A DNA stretch of 64,000 nt. Origin: Thermodesulfobacteriota bacterium (GTDB lineage: Bacteria > Desulfobacterota > BSN033 > UBA1163). Both the position numbers and the translations under genes were made by a program. This document shows, one piece after another, positions 8,609 to 17,423 of this stretch. Where the stretch lies: positions 1 through 64,000 of the forward strand of contig JASEHH010000008.1 in NCBI GenBank assembly GCA_030017685.1. The letters run 5' to 3'. Each line of letters opens with the position of its first letter. Position 1 is the first letter of the stretch. The notes under the pieces were generated by a model, which saw nothing but the letters and a program-made list of their open reading frames with translations, searched no databases and was not told the origin of the DNA.

Positions 8609-11536
8609 TTACGATGGTTTAAGACCTTCCTTTCTTTTAATTTCCTCAGGTAACAATTCGTCAGAGCGAGTAATCATTTTCACAATATCAGCCACTATCT
8701 CTCTTTCTTCAACCTGAAGACTATAGTATCTCTGGATATCCTTACTATAAATGATCTCTATTGCCATAATGATTGGTTTCAAGAGTTCTCGATAATCGTC
8801 TCCTTTTAGTGTTATAATTTCATTCACTGCAGCCTTGATGAGCGAAATTTCTCCGGTGCTCGCTGTCTTCTTTAGGAATGTCATTGTTAATTCAGCAATA
8901 TTGTTAGCTTTCAGTTTATAGCTTTTACTATAGGCACTCTCGATCAATTTTCCTGCGTTTCCGCGATTACCAACTTTCAGTTCATTGATCGCAATACTAA
9001 AACTGATATCTATAAGGTTTACAAGGGCATATTCATAATCTGGGTCAATTTTTATTGCTTTTTCAAGGGCTTGCAGTGCCTCCTCGTATCTGCTGAGATT
9101 TTCTAATGTTAATCCCTTATTTGTGAGCGCCCATTTATCATTTGGGTCGATTTCTAGTGCCTTATTAAAGACTTCCAATGCCTCCTCATACCTGCCTAAT
9201 TTTGCCAAAGTAGATCCCTTGTGTGAAATGGTTTCTTCATTTTTAGAATTAATTTCCAATGCTTTATCAAAAATTTTTAAAGCATCCTCATGCCGATGTA
9301 GCCCGCAACTTAAAACATGACCCTTTTGTGTAAGTAAGTCTATATCATTTGGGTTATTTTCTAAAGCACGGTTAAAAGTATCTAATGCTTCCACGGATTT
9401 TCCCAAAAATACTAATGCGATACCCTTATAATACAATGTATAGTCGCAATTCGGTTCAATTTCTAGAGCCTTGTTGAAAGCCTCCAATCCTTCATCTTCT
9501 CTATTGAGATTAAATAACGCCAATCCTTTATTTGCTAAAGCACGATGGTCCTTTGGATCGATTTTAATAGATTCATTTAAAATTTCCAGTGCCTCTTCAA
9601 ACCTGTCAATGTTTAATAAAACCTCTCCCTTATTAGCCAATGTATAGCTATCATTTGGATCGATTTCGAGAGCCTTATTGAAAGCTTCCAATGCCTCCTC
9701 ATATCGGTTGAGGTTAACTAATGCAAAGCCTTTTCTTGATAAGGCATAAGCATCCATTGGATCGATTTTGAGAGCCTTATTGAAGGCTTCCAATGCATTC
9801 TCATATCGGTTGAGAGTTAACAACAAGGATCCTTTATTTTCTAGTGTAATGCCATCCGTTGGATCGATTTTGAGAGCCTTATTGAAAGCTTCCAATGCCT
9901 CCTCATATCGGTTAAGAATAAATAATGCAATGCCTTTTCCTGATAAGGCATAAGCATCCGTTGGATCGATTTCGAGAGCCTTATTGAAGGCTTCCAATGC
10001 CTCATCATATCGATCAAGACTTTCTAACGCGTCACCTTTCCCTTTGAGAGCAAGTTCGTTTTTGGGATTAATTCCTAGAACCTTGTCGAAGGCTTCCAGT
10101 GCATTTTCATATCTTTCTTTAGAAAGAAGTAGGGATCCCTCATACAAGGTTATAATATTTTTTAATTTATCATTTTTAGTATCAGTTGCAGTTTCCTTAA
10201 GTTTCTGAATTTCATATTCAGCCTCATCCCACTCGCCAAGGGCTAGCAGTTTGGATGTAACTTTCAGTAGAGCATCTGGCTTAAATTTAAGTGGTAAAGT
10301 TTCAGCATAGTAGCATATGTCTCTGATTGCAGTTCTTTCCCCAGCTTCAAGAAGTTCAAATTTTGCTTTAAAAAGTTCTCTCCGTTCGTCCGGGGTATAC
10401 CAAAGTTGTAAGAACTCCATAAGAATCGAAACCCTTTTTCGGCCAAAAGGCTGCCTCATCTCCCTCCATAGCCGAAAGAGCCTTTCCCTCACTTCGTAAT
10501 AGGTCCGTCTCCCAGTAGGCCTTGAGATAATATATCCATCCTTCTCCAATCTCCTAAGCTGCGTTGTTACAGTGGGGAGGTCGATTCTGGCTTTATTTGA
10601 GATTTGTTTGGGAGTAATAGGTGCCCCAGCTGAGATGAGTATATCGAAAATTCTTCTTCGCTGCGTTGGTAAAATCTGAAATATCTCTTGATAATAAGGG
10701 GTATGCTCATCAATTATTTTCAAAAAAGCTTTCTCTATATTCTCAAGTTCTCCTTTTGTGATCATCTCATAAAACAGTATAACAAGCCTTGGACTGCCAC
10801 CTGTGAGATGAGCCATGCCGTGAATCCTCGGCTCATATTTTTTGAATTCTTCAATGAATTTATTATTTCCCTCTACTTCTGCAATTTTTTGGATTAACTC
10901 CATTATCTCAGGAAGTGAAAACTCTCTAAGGTGTTGAACATCGAAAAAATTAAAAAAGGGTTCCTCATGGTCGGATATAGCTGGGAAAATCATTGGTGCG
11001 GTAGCTATAATAGAAAAGAAATTATGTTCTTGAAAGATGGACCTCAATTTTTGTAATTCCTCTGTATCTAGCTGTCTGAATAGTTCATGCAGGTTTTCAA
11101 CAAAGATGACATACCCTTTCTTATCTCTTTTTGATATCTGTTTAAGCTTTTCTAATGCGGCATCAAGGATTTCATCTTCTTCCTTGGAAGAAAGAATATC
11201 TGAGGTCATTTCTGATTTCTCTTCTAATATTCTCAGTAAAAGGTCAGATGCACGGAAAACAGAATATTCTTCTTCGGCGAGTTTGATTGGGATCAGCAGG
11301 GAACCCAATTTATTCTGGATTTCAAAGTATAGCAAGACTAAGAAATGTGATTTCCCAATTCCCCTTGGTCCTACAATTAAATAGAATCTTGGAGTCTTTT
11401 TTCTTGCTGCATTTTCAATTTCCTTAAAGAGACTTTCGAGAAGCTTTTGTCTACCTACGAAAAGCTTCTCCAGGGTGGTTTTATCCATGTTTTCTGGTGA
11501 AAATCTGTAAAAAATGATGTTACTCGATGTCGCCAT
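8609..11536 (-). CDS. STAND-like ATPase with winged helix and 11 TPR repeats
   Basis: A 975-residue multidomain regulator-type ATPase; function not known. The P-loop VGPRGIGKSHF is near residue 54 and a Walker B-like YVIFVENLHELF near 147. A winged-helix/MarR-like segment (ITPKQISNKARIDLPTVTTQLRRLEKDG region) lies about 300-350. From about 465 to 830 there are eleven consecutive 34-residue TPRs ending in the A-L-E-I-D-P-x-D consensus; repeats 2-6 are nearly identical, also at DNA level (9600-10010). A helical tail follows. P-loop ATPase, winged helix and TPR array is the architecture of STAND proteins, many of which sense signals in regulation or phage defence. It overlaps the upstream ATPase gene by 17 bases. 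Confidence 0.8.
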   Translation of the reverse strand: MATSSNIIFYRFSPENMDKTTLEKLFVGRQKLLESLFKEIENAARKKTPRFYLIVGPRGIGKSHFLVLLYFEIQNKLGSLLIPIKLAEEEYSVFRASDLLLRILEEKSEMTSDILSSKEEDEILDAALEKLKQISKRDKKGYVIFVENLHELFRQLDTEELQKLRSIFQEHNFFSIIATAPMIFPAISDHEEPFFNFFDVQHLREFSLPEIMELIQKIAEVEGNNKFIEEFKKYEPRIHGMAHLTGGSPRLVILFYEMITKGELENIEKAFLKIIDEHTPYYQEIFQILPTQRRRIFDILISAGAPITPKQISNKARIDLPTVTTQLRRLEKDGYIISRPTGRRTYYEVRERLFRLWREMRQPFGRKRVSILMEFLQLWYTPDERRELFKAKFELLEAGERTAIRDICYYAETLPLKFKPDALLKVTSKLLALGEWDEAEYEIQKLKETATDTKNDKLKNIITLYEGSLLLSKERYENALEAFDKVLGINPKNELALKGKGDALESLDRYDEALEAFNKALEIDPTDAYALSGKGIALFILNRYEEALEAFNKALKIDPTDGITLENKGSLLLTLNRYENALEAFNKALKIDPMDAYALSRKGFALVNLNRYEEALEAFNKALEIDPNDSYTLANKGEVLLNIDRFEEALEILNESIKIDPKDHRALANKGLALFNLNREDEGLEAFNKALEIEPNCDYTLYYKGIALVFLGKSVEALDTFNRALENNPNDIDLLTQKGHVLSCGLHRHEDALKIFDKALEINSKNEETISHKGSTLAKLGRYEEALEVFNKALEIDPNDKWALTNKGLTLENLSRYEEALQALEKAIKIDPDYEYALVNLIDISFSIAINELKVGNRGNAGKLIESAYSKSYKLKANNIAELTMTFLKKTASTGEISLIKAAVNEIITLKGDDYRELLKPIIMAIEIIYSKDIQRYYSLQVEEREIVADIVKMITRSDELLPEEIKRKEGLKPS

Positions 11537-12662
11537 AATATATCCTCCACCAGTCTCTGAGCATCTTCGAGTAAAATTTAAGCCCCCTTTTGGGGTCGTG
11601 TTCTATGTAAAAGTCATGGCTCAGGTCCGCTATTAAATCCATAAATTTCTCATAATCATCTTGGCCTGTTTCTTGTTTGAAAATACCAAAGGCAATATCA
11701 ACCGGGAAGTATTCTTGGTTGCATACTTTCCTTAATATAGCTTTAGCGGCTTTTTCTTCCAATCCTGCCATTCCTGTATAGAAAATTTTAAGTCTCTGGA
11801 AATAGTGCTCAAAATAATGTTTCCCTTCGTTACCAAGTATGCAAAAATTATAAACGGTTTCAATTAATTTCTCGTTAATTTCCTTACCCTTCAAAATTTT
11901 TTCTTCCTTTATTGCACTTAGCATCACGGCGATAAAATATGGTATGCAATCCTCTCCGATACAGTCCAATATTTTTTCTCCGAAAGGAATCTTGTACTTC
12001 CACCCTTCTTCCTTAAAAACTTTCTCAATAAGAGATAACGCTATCTCTGTCTGAAATCCACCTATTCTAAATCTCTTAAAATCGTTTATGGTGGTAACCC
12101 CGCCGACATCCCTTACAACACGATCTATGCTTACCGATCCTCCGGCAATAAACCTCAGGTTCCTGTTCAATTGCCTCAACTTCCTGAACCAATGCAAAAA
12201 CTTCTCTGTTTTAGTCTTATCTGCTTTGCTCATATTCTTAATAGCAACCGGAAATTCATCGATGACGATATAGACTTCTGATGTTTCCTTTCCGATTATC
12301 TCAAAAATTTGTCTGGATCTTTCCATCCAATCTTTTTTTAAATCTTCCTCTATGTTTCTTCTCAACTTTACTTTGAACTCGGATATTCCAATTTCTTCTA
12401 TATTTTCTCTGATATTTTCTTTGATCCATTTAGTGCCTTTTCTTAAAGCATGAAAAAGTTTGGTCTTCTTTCTGATTCTTTCATTTTCAATCAGAGCCAT
12501 AATAATCTCAGTGAGGAAGCGTTGAGGGGAGTAAACGTCTTCCACTTCGAGGAAAACACTTGTTTTATCCTTGCCCAACAGCTCTTTTTCCACCCCTCGC
12601 ATGATAGAGGTCTTTCCAAACCTACGTGGTGCGATTAAAAGAACACTATCCTTGTCAACCAT
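11520..12662 (-). CDS. ATPase_2-type AAA protein, N-terminus frameshifted
   Basis: A P-loop ATPase resembling the archaeal/bacterial ATPase_2 group. The Walker A motif LIAPRRFGKTS is only ten residues from this start and Walker B is IVIDEFPVAI near residue 140; the C-terminal part looks like the helical and winged-helix extension of the group. Family members normally begin about 25 residues earlier. That missing start, with a good ribosome site, is present just upstream in another frame (12668-12736), so one base has been lost between the two. Either the gene is decaying, the base is a sequence error, or translation restarts at the ATG at 12662. It overlaps the TPR ATPase gene by 17 bases and the two form a unit. 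Confidence 0.7.
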   Translation of the reverse strand: MVDKDSVLLIAPRRFGKTSIMRGVEKELLGKDKTSVFLEVEDVYSPQRFLTEIIMALIENERIRKKTKLFHALRKGTKWIKENIRENIEEIGISEFKVKLRRNIEEDLKKDWMERSRQIFEIIGKETSEVYIVIDEFPVAIKNMSKADKTKTEKFLHWFRKLRQLNRNLRFIAGGSVSIDRVVRDVGGVTTINDFKRFRIGGFQTEIALSLIEKVFKEEGWKYKIPFGEKILDCIGEDCIPYFIAVMLSAIKEEKILKGKEINEKLIETVYNFCILGNEGKHYFEHYFQRLKIFYTGMAGLEEKAAKAILRKVCNQEYFPVDIAFGIFKQETGQDDYEKFMDLIADLSHDFYIEHDPKRGLKFYSKMLRDWWRIYYGDIE

Positions 12663-12667
12663 TGAAA

Positions 12668-12736
12668 TTATTTGAGAAATTCATATTCACGGTCAAAAAA
12701 ATCATCTCCAACTGCTGGGCTGCCTACTGGTATCAT
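12668..12736 (-). pseudogene. Out-of-frame N-terminus of the ATPase_2 protein
   Basis: A short frame starting at an ATG preceded by AAGGAG encodes MIPVGSPAVGDDFFDREYEF, which is the usual beginning of this ATPase family, then hits a TAA. Adding one T in the run at about 12679 joins it to the frame SQIISMVDKDSVLLIAPRR of the next entry without a gap. This places the lesion precisely and shows that the promoter and ribosome site belong to the ATPase operon. Confidence 0.7.
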
Positions 12737-12752
12737 GGTTGTCTCCTTACAG

Positions 12753-12781
12753 TTTTGTTATATAACTATTTTGTTATATAA
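12753..12781. promoter_or_regulatory. Tandem 13-bp operator-like repeats
   Basis: TTTTGTTATATAA occurs twice (12753-12765 and 12769-12781), 16 bases apart, each containing the palindrome-like core TTATATAA; the first extends to GTTATATAAC. They lie 5-35 bases upstream of the Shine-Dalgarno of the frameshifted ATPase start, where a -10 region is expected. This is the arrangement of an operator for a small or winged-helix repressor, possibly the winged helix of the operon's own TPR ATPase. Confidence 0.5.
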
Positions 12782-12957
12782 TCAATCTGTTTTAAAATGT
12801 CAAGAGAAATTTTAAGGTCTCTTTCAAGATAAGCCTCACTTTTTCTTTAGAAAGCAACCCCTTCCCTTAAGTAGAAAAGAACAAGAAAGATGGAGGTAGC
12901 ATGATATTGTGAGGAAGCCTTGACACTTCAACGATTTTAAGAGAAAAATAAGTAAAT

Positions 12958-15900
12958 ATGGCAGATTGGATAAAGGAAAAACCCCCTTCTATTTCAGTAT
13001 GGTTTGACTCAGAACCCTGGAAGAAGTGGAAGCGGATCGGTCTGACCGGATTGAAGGGATCCTCCAGGGCCTATCTCTTATCCCGGTGGAAAGAGAAGGT
13101 GAGAGGTCCTATTCTGGTCATTACGCCTCACCTCCGTGACGCCGAATTCCTCCTCGAAGACTTCCGCTTTTTTCAGAGGGAAGGCAGCGGGATCGCCTGT
13201 CTCTTTCCTCAGTGGGAGACACTTCCCTATGATGAGATCCCTCCCCATCCGGAGAGCATCCGGGAGAGGGTAAATTGCCTCTTCACGCTCATGAGGGATG
13301 AAGGTCCGGTTATCTTCTCCTCGGTAAAAGCCCTGATGCAAAGGGTTCTCCTCTCTTCGGACTTAAGGAGATTGACCTATACCCTTACGAAGGGAGAAGA
13401 GGTTGAACGGGACCGCCTCGTCCATTTTCTTCATGAAGGCGGATATGCTTCCGCAAGGATCGTTGAAAAGAGGAGTGATTTCAGCCTTCGGGGAGCGATC
13501 ATCGATATCTTTAGCCCGCTTTATGAGGAACCCCTCCGGCTCGAATTCGATGGAGACCGGCTGGAATCGATCCGGAGGTTTGATGTTGAAAGCCAGCGGT
13601 CGATCAGAGGGGCTGAGATGGAGAAGGCCACTCTTCTGCCTGTCAGAGATATTTCAAGAGATCCCTCTGCTCAGACCATGGCCACCCTCTTTGACTACCT
13701 TAAGAAAGGGGGATGGGTTTTTATCGTTGAAGGGGAAGAGGTGGAGAGGGAGGCAGAGGCCTTCTCCCATATGGCCGAAGCCCATTATGAGAAGGTCCGG
13801 GTTAAGAAAGGCTCTGTTCCTCTGCCCGATTCGCTTTACCTCCGTTCTGAGGATCTCCTCAACGTTCTCGGAAGATTTCAAACGGTCTTTCTCCAGGAAG
13901 GCCCTGTTGCTCCTCCCCGATGTGAGCGCATTTATCCATTGGATGTGGAGAGCAACGAAGATCTTCAGAGGGAGATCAAATCGATCTTTCAAACAGAAGA
14001 GCGTTCGACCGAAGGTTCACCCTTGTCCATTCTCCTGAAACACCTTCGCCACTGGCAGAGAGAGGGAAAGGGCGTCTTCATCGTCTCCCATACCACGGGC
14101 CAGGCTGAAAGGATGAGGGACCTTCTTTCCCACTACGAGATCGCCTCCCGCCTTGAACGGGGGAAGAGGTTCGGTGAGGTGATAGAAGAAAGAGGAATGA
14201 TCACACTCCTCATCGGGCTGCTCTCCTCCGGGTTTCGAGCCTTTGAAGAGGGCTGGGTTCTCTTGACAGAAGAGGAGATCTTCGGAGAGAGAAGAAGGCT
14301 CAAGGAGGAGAAACCGGGGAAACGTCTGCCGAAAGGGGAAGGCGCTCCTCTTTCCTCCTATGGCGAACTCCGTGAGAACGATTTTATCGTCCACACAGAC
14401 TATGGCATCGGCCTCTACAGGGGGCTGAGACACCTGAAGATCGGGACCGTTTCAAACGACTACCTCCTCCTGGAGTATCTCGATGCGGATAAGCTCTATG
14501 TTCCTGTGGACCGGCTCAATCTCATTCAGCGTTTCATCGGAGGCGACGGAAACCATCCCCGGCTCGATAAATTGGGGGGTCGCTCCTGGCAGAGGGCGAA
14601 GAAGAGGGCGAAGGACGCCATCTCGGAGATGGTCAAAGAGATTCTCGACCTCTATGCCGCGAGAGAGGCTTTCAAGGGAATGACCTTTGCTCCGGTTGAT
14701 CAATTCTACAGGGAGTTTGAAGCGACCTTTCAATACGAGGAGACACCCGATCAGATCAGGGCCATCGAAGAGGTGATGAACGATATGGGAAACCCGAGGC
14801 CCATGGACCGGTTGGTCTGCGGGGATGTGGGATTTGGAAAGACCGAAGTCGCCCTCCGGGCGGCCTACCGCGCCGTGATGGATGGAAGACAGGTTGCGTT
14901 CCTGGTTCCCACCACTGTTCTGGCCCAGCAGCACCACCAGACCTTTTGTGACCGGTTCAAGAATTATCCGGTCGTCATCGAGATGTTGAGCCGGTTTAAA
15001 AGCCCCCGGGATCAGAAGAAGATCCTTCAGCGGCTGAGAGACGGGAAGGTGGACATCATCATCGGGACGCACCGGCTCCTCCAGAAGGATGTCTCCTTTC
15101 ATGATCTGGGTCTGGTGGTCGTCGATGAGGAGCACCGATTCGGCGTGAGCCACAAAGAGAAACTGAAACAGATGAGGAAAATGGTCGATGTGATCACCCT
15201 GACGGCCACACCCATCCCGAGAACGCTCCAGCTGGCCGTCTCCGGGATCCGTGATCTCAGCCTCATTCAGACCCCTCCTGAAAACCGCCTTTCGATCCGC
15301 ACCTTCGTGACCCGCTATGAGGATGAGATCGTCCGGGAGGCGGTTCTGAGAGAGCTTGCCCGCGGAGGACAGGTCTTCTTTGTCCACCATCGCGTCCAGA
15401 ATATCTATTCGATGGCCGCACATCTCAGAAAGCTTGTTCCCGAGGCGCGGCTGGCCATTGCCCATGGTCAGATGAAGGAGAGGGAACTGGAGGAGGTGAT
15501 GCTCCAGTTTGTGAGGGGAGAACATAACCTTCTGGTCTGCACGAGCATCATCGAGTCCGGCCTGGACATCCCGGCGGCCAATACGATCCTGATCAACCAT
15601 GCCGAGCGCTTCGGCCTTGCGGATCTCTACCAGCTACGGGGACGGGTGGGACGGGGAAGGCATCAGGCCTATGCCTATCTTCTCATCCCCTCAGACCTCT
15701 CCCTTTCGAGGGATGCGGCAAAAAGGTTCCGGGCGATTCAGGAGTTGAGTGAATTAGGATCCGGATTCAAACTGGCCCTCCAGGATATGGAGATCAGGGG
15801 GGCGGGAAATCTTCTCGGCCGTTCCCAATCCGGACATATTTCCGCCGTGGGGCTCGAATATTACACCCAGTTGATGGAGAAGGCGGTCAGAGAGTTGAGG

Positions 15901-16356
15901 GGAGAGGAAGTGATCGAAGAGATCACACCGGAGATTCATTTCCATCTTCCCGCCTTCATTCCCGAGAAGTATGTGGAGGACCCGGAAGAACGGCTGCGCC
16001 TCTATCGGAGGCTTTCACATTCCCGCTCGGATGAAGCGGTGGAGATGATCCGGGGAGAACTGGCGGATCGCTTCGGTAAGATTCCGGAGGAAGCGGGCCA
16101 TCTCTTTGAAGTGATCAAGGTGAAGATCCTCCTGACGAAGCTTTCCATCCGGAAGTTCGACGAGACCCCCTCGCAAATGGTTTTGACCTTCGATGAAACG
16201 ACACGGATCTCTCCTCAGAGAGTGGTCGAATGGGTCCAGCAGGGAGAGGGGAGATATCGACTCACCCCTGACTCCAGGTTGGTCGTTGAAGGGTGGCCGG
16301 GGATGAAGAAGAACCCCTTTGAGGCGGCGAGAAAGCTATTGCAAGCACTGGCCTGA
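12958..16356 (+). CDS. mfd: Transcription-repair coupling factor
   Basis: Superfamily 2 DNA translocase that removes stalled RNA polymerase and recruits UvrA. The 1132-residue length is typical. An N-terminal UvrB-like module is followed by the RNA-polymerase-interacting (CarD-like) domain (ENDFIVHTDYGIGLYRGL, near residue 480). The helicase core has Walker A GDVGFGKTEVALRAA near 625, DEEHRFG near 720, TATPIPRTLQLA, and the TRG motif region ending in QDMEIRGAGNLLG near 950; a C-terminal TRCF domain completes it. The ATG at 12958 has only a weak ribosome site. Downstream is a palindromic element and then the chaperone operon. Confidence 0.97.
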   Translation: MADWIKEKPPSISVWFDSEPWKKWKRIGLTGLKGSSRAYLLSRWKEKVRGPILVITPHLRDAEFLLEDFRFFQREGSGIACLFPQWETLPYDEIPPHPESIRERVNCLFTLMRDEGPVIFSSVKALMQRVLLSSDLRRLTYTLTKGEEVERDRLVHFLHEGGYASARIVEKRSDFSLRGAIIDIFSPLYEEPLRLEFDGDRLESIRRFDVESQRSIRGAEMEKATLLPVRDISRDPSAQTMATLFDYLKKGGWVFIVEGEEVEREAEAFSHMAEAHYEKVRVKKGSVPLPDSLYLRSEDLLNVLGRFQTVFLQEGPVAPPRCERIYPLDVESNEDLQREIKSIFQTEERSTEGSPLSILLKHLRHWQREGKGVFIVSHTTGQAERMRDLLSHYEIASRLERGKRFGEVIEERGMITLLIGLLSSGFRAFEEGWVLLTEEEIFGERRRLKEEKPGKRLPKGEGAPLSSYGELRENDFIVHTDYGIGLYRGLRHLKIGTVSNDYLLLEYLDADKLYVPVDRLNLIQRFIGGDGNHPRLDKLGGRSWQRAKKRAKDAISEMVKEILDLYAAREAFKGMTFAPVDQFYREFEATFQYEETPDQIRAIEEVMNDMGNPRPMDRLVCGDVGFGKTEVALRAAYRAVMDGRQVAFLVPTTVLAQQHHQTFCDRFKNYPVVIEMLSRFKSPRDQKKILQRLRDGKVDIIIGTHRLLQKDVSFHDLGLVVVDEEHRFGVSHKEKLKQMRKMVDVITLTATPIPRTLQLAVSGIRDLSLIQTPPENRLSIRTFVTRYEDEIVREAVLRELARGGQVFFVHHRVQNIYSMAAHLRKLVPEARLAIAHGQMKERELEEVMLQFVRGEHNLLVCTSIIESGLDIPAANTILINHAERFGLADLYQLRGRVGRGRHQAYAYLLIPSDLSLSRDAAKRFRAIQELSELGSGFKLALQDMEIRGAGNLLGRSQSGHISAVGLEYYTQLMEKAVRELRGEEVIEEITPEIHFHLPAFIPEKYVEDPEERLRLYRRLSHSRSDEAVEMIRGELADRFGKIPEEAGHLFEVIKVKILLTKLSIRKFDETPSQMVLTFDETTRISPQRVVEWVQQGEGRYRLTPDSRLVVEGWPGMKKNPFEAARKLLQALA

Positions 16357-16390
16357 TGTGGTAGATTTGCGTAGAAAATAAAGATTCCGT

Positions 16391-16494
16391 CTAAAAGCAT
16401 AGGTTAAGGTTACGGTAACGAGGCCCGCCCTGTACCATGCTAGGTTCAGGGCGGGCCTCGTTACCCTTACCGTTAGACTTTTATTTTCTAGGCA
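16391..16494. repeat. Family B palindromic element (19-bp perfect stem)
   Basis: GGTAACGAGGCCCGCCCTG at 16414-16432 pairs perfectly with 16447-16465 across a 14-base loop; flanking sequence also pairs imperfectly (CTAAAAG...CTTTTA). Related copies lie at about 37070-37235, 42485-42612 and 58735-58805. It follows mfd and could work as a strong bidirectional terminator, although no U-tract adjoins the stem. Confidence 0.8.
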
Positions 16495-16520
16495 ATGCAT
16501 CGCACTTTCTGGGAGGGAGG

Positions 16521-17423
16521 ATGATGAAAAAGATAATCATTTTCATCTTCGGTGTCTTTCTCTTATTGAACACCTCGAGTTGCGGGAAGTCAGGGAAGGA
16601 GGAGTTGGGCAGAAAGGAACTGGCGAGGATCAATGCTCTCTCCATCTCTCTCGAAGAATTTCGCCAGATGTCGGAGAAACAGCCCCTTGAGGGAAAGATG
16701 AGACTCCTTGATGAAAAGGGGATGAGAGATTTTCTTGAGAATTATATCATCACCCGGGAGGTGCTTTATCAGGAGGCGAAAAAGAAGGGTTTCGACAAGA
16801 GCAAAGAGATCCTGGCCAAAGTGGAAGATTTCAGAAGGGCAATGATCATCGATGGACTCATTGAGGAGGTGTTGAAGGGAAAAAGCGAGGCCACCGAAGA
16901 CGAGATCCAGCGGTACTATAAGGAGAATAAATTACTCTTTACTGAACCCCTTGAGGTGAAGATTCGACACATCGTGGTCAACTCCGAACCCGTGCTCAAG
17001 GAGGTGTTGACGAGGCTCTCCAAGGGAGAGAATTTTGAGAAGTTAGCCTCCACTTACAATATTGACCGGACACGGGAGGATGGTGGAAGCCTCGGCTATA
17101 TCCGGAGGGGACAGATGGCTCCCTCCTTTGCTCAATTTGAGGAGGCCGCTTTTTCACTGGTGAAGAAAGGGGATATGAGCGAGGTCGTGAGAACGCCCTA
17201 TGGATACCACATCATCCAGATGGAAGAGATGCGGGGGGCCAGCCTGAGGCCATTCGAACAGGTGAAGGAGAAGATTCGGTTTTTCCTTCAAGCAAAGAAA
17301 AAGCAGGAGGCTTACATCGAATATGTGAAAGAGGCGAAATCGAAGGCTAAAATCCTGATCAATGAGAAGTTATGGGCCGAAGAAGAGAAGAAGGGAGGAA
17401 AAACAAAGGAAGAGAAAAAATGA
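16521..17423 (+). CDS. Parvulin-type peptidyl-prolyl isomerase lipoprotein (1 of 3)
   Basis: A periplasmic chaperone/isomerase probably anchored to a membrane. The start at 16521 (or 16524) follows the purine-rich GGGAGGGAGG; upstream in-frame codons come from a repeat and are rejected. A lipoprotein signal ends at the lipobox NTSSC, about residue 20. A SurA_N-like helical region (about 45-150) precedes one PPIC rotamase domain (about 150-250: VKIRHIVVNSE ... GGSLGYIRRGQM ... YGYHIIQMEE). The gene ends in an ATGA overlap with the next chaperone. Three consecutive paralogues followed by pdxA recall the surA-pdxA pair of enterobacteria, so a role in outer-membrane protein folding is likely. Confidence 0.88.
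   Translation: MMKKIIIFIFGVFLLLNTSSCGKSGKEELGRKELARINALSISLEEFRQMSEKQPLEGKMRLLDEKGMRDFLENYIITREVLYQEAKKKGFDKSKEILAKVEDFRRAMIIDGLIEEVLKGKSEATEDEIQRYYKENKLLFTEPLEVKIRHIVVNSEPVLKEVLTRLSKGENFEKLASTYNIDRTREDGGSLGYIRRGQMAPSFAQFEEAAFSLVKKGDMSEVVRTPYGYHIIQMEEMRGASLRPFEQVKEKIRFFLQAKKKQEAYIEYVKEAKSKAKILINEKLWAEEEKKGGKTKEEKK

Noticed and set aside
9600-10010. Regular about 102-base DNA repeats that resemble a CRISPR or satellite array
   Set aside because: They are the coding repeats of near-identical 34-residue TPRs, in frame and without spacers.
12662-12700. Programmed -1 frameshift in the ATPase_2 gene
   Set aside because: No slippery heptamer or following stem is visible at the junction; a lost T is simpler.
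14452-15600. 382-residue open frame antisense to mfd
   Set aside because: Mirror frame of a strongly conserved gene; no ribosome site, no domain resemblance and composition set by mfd codons.
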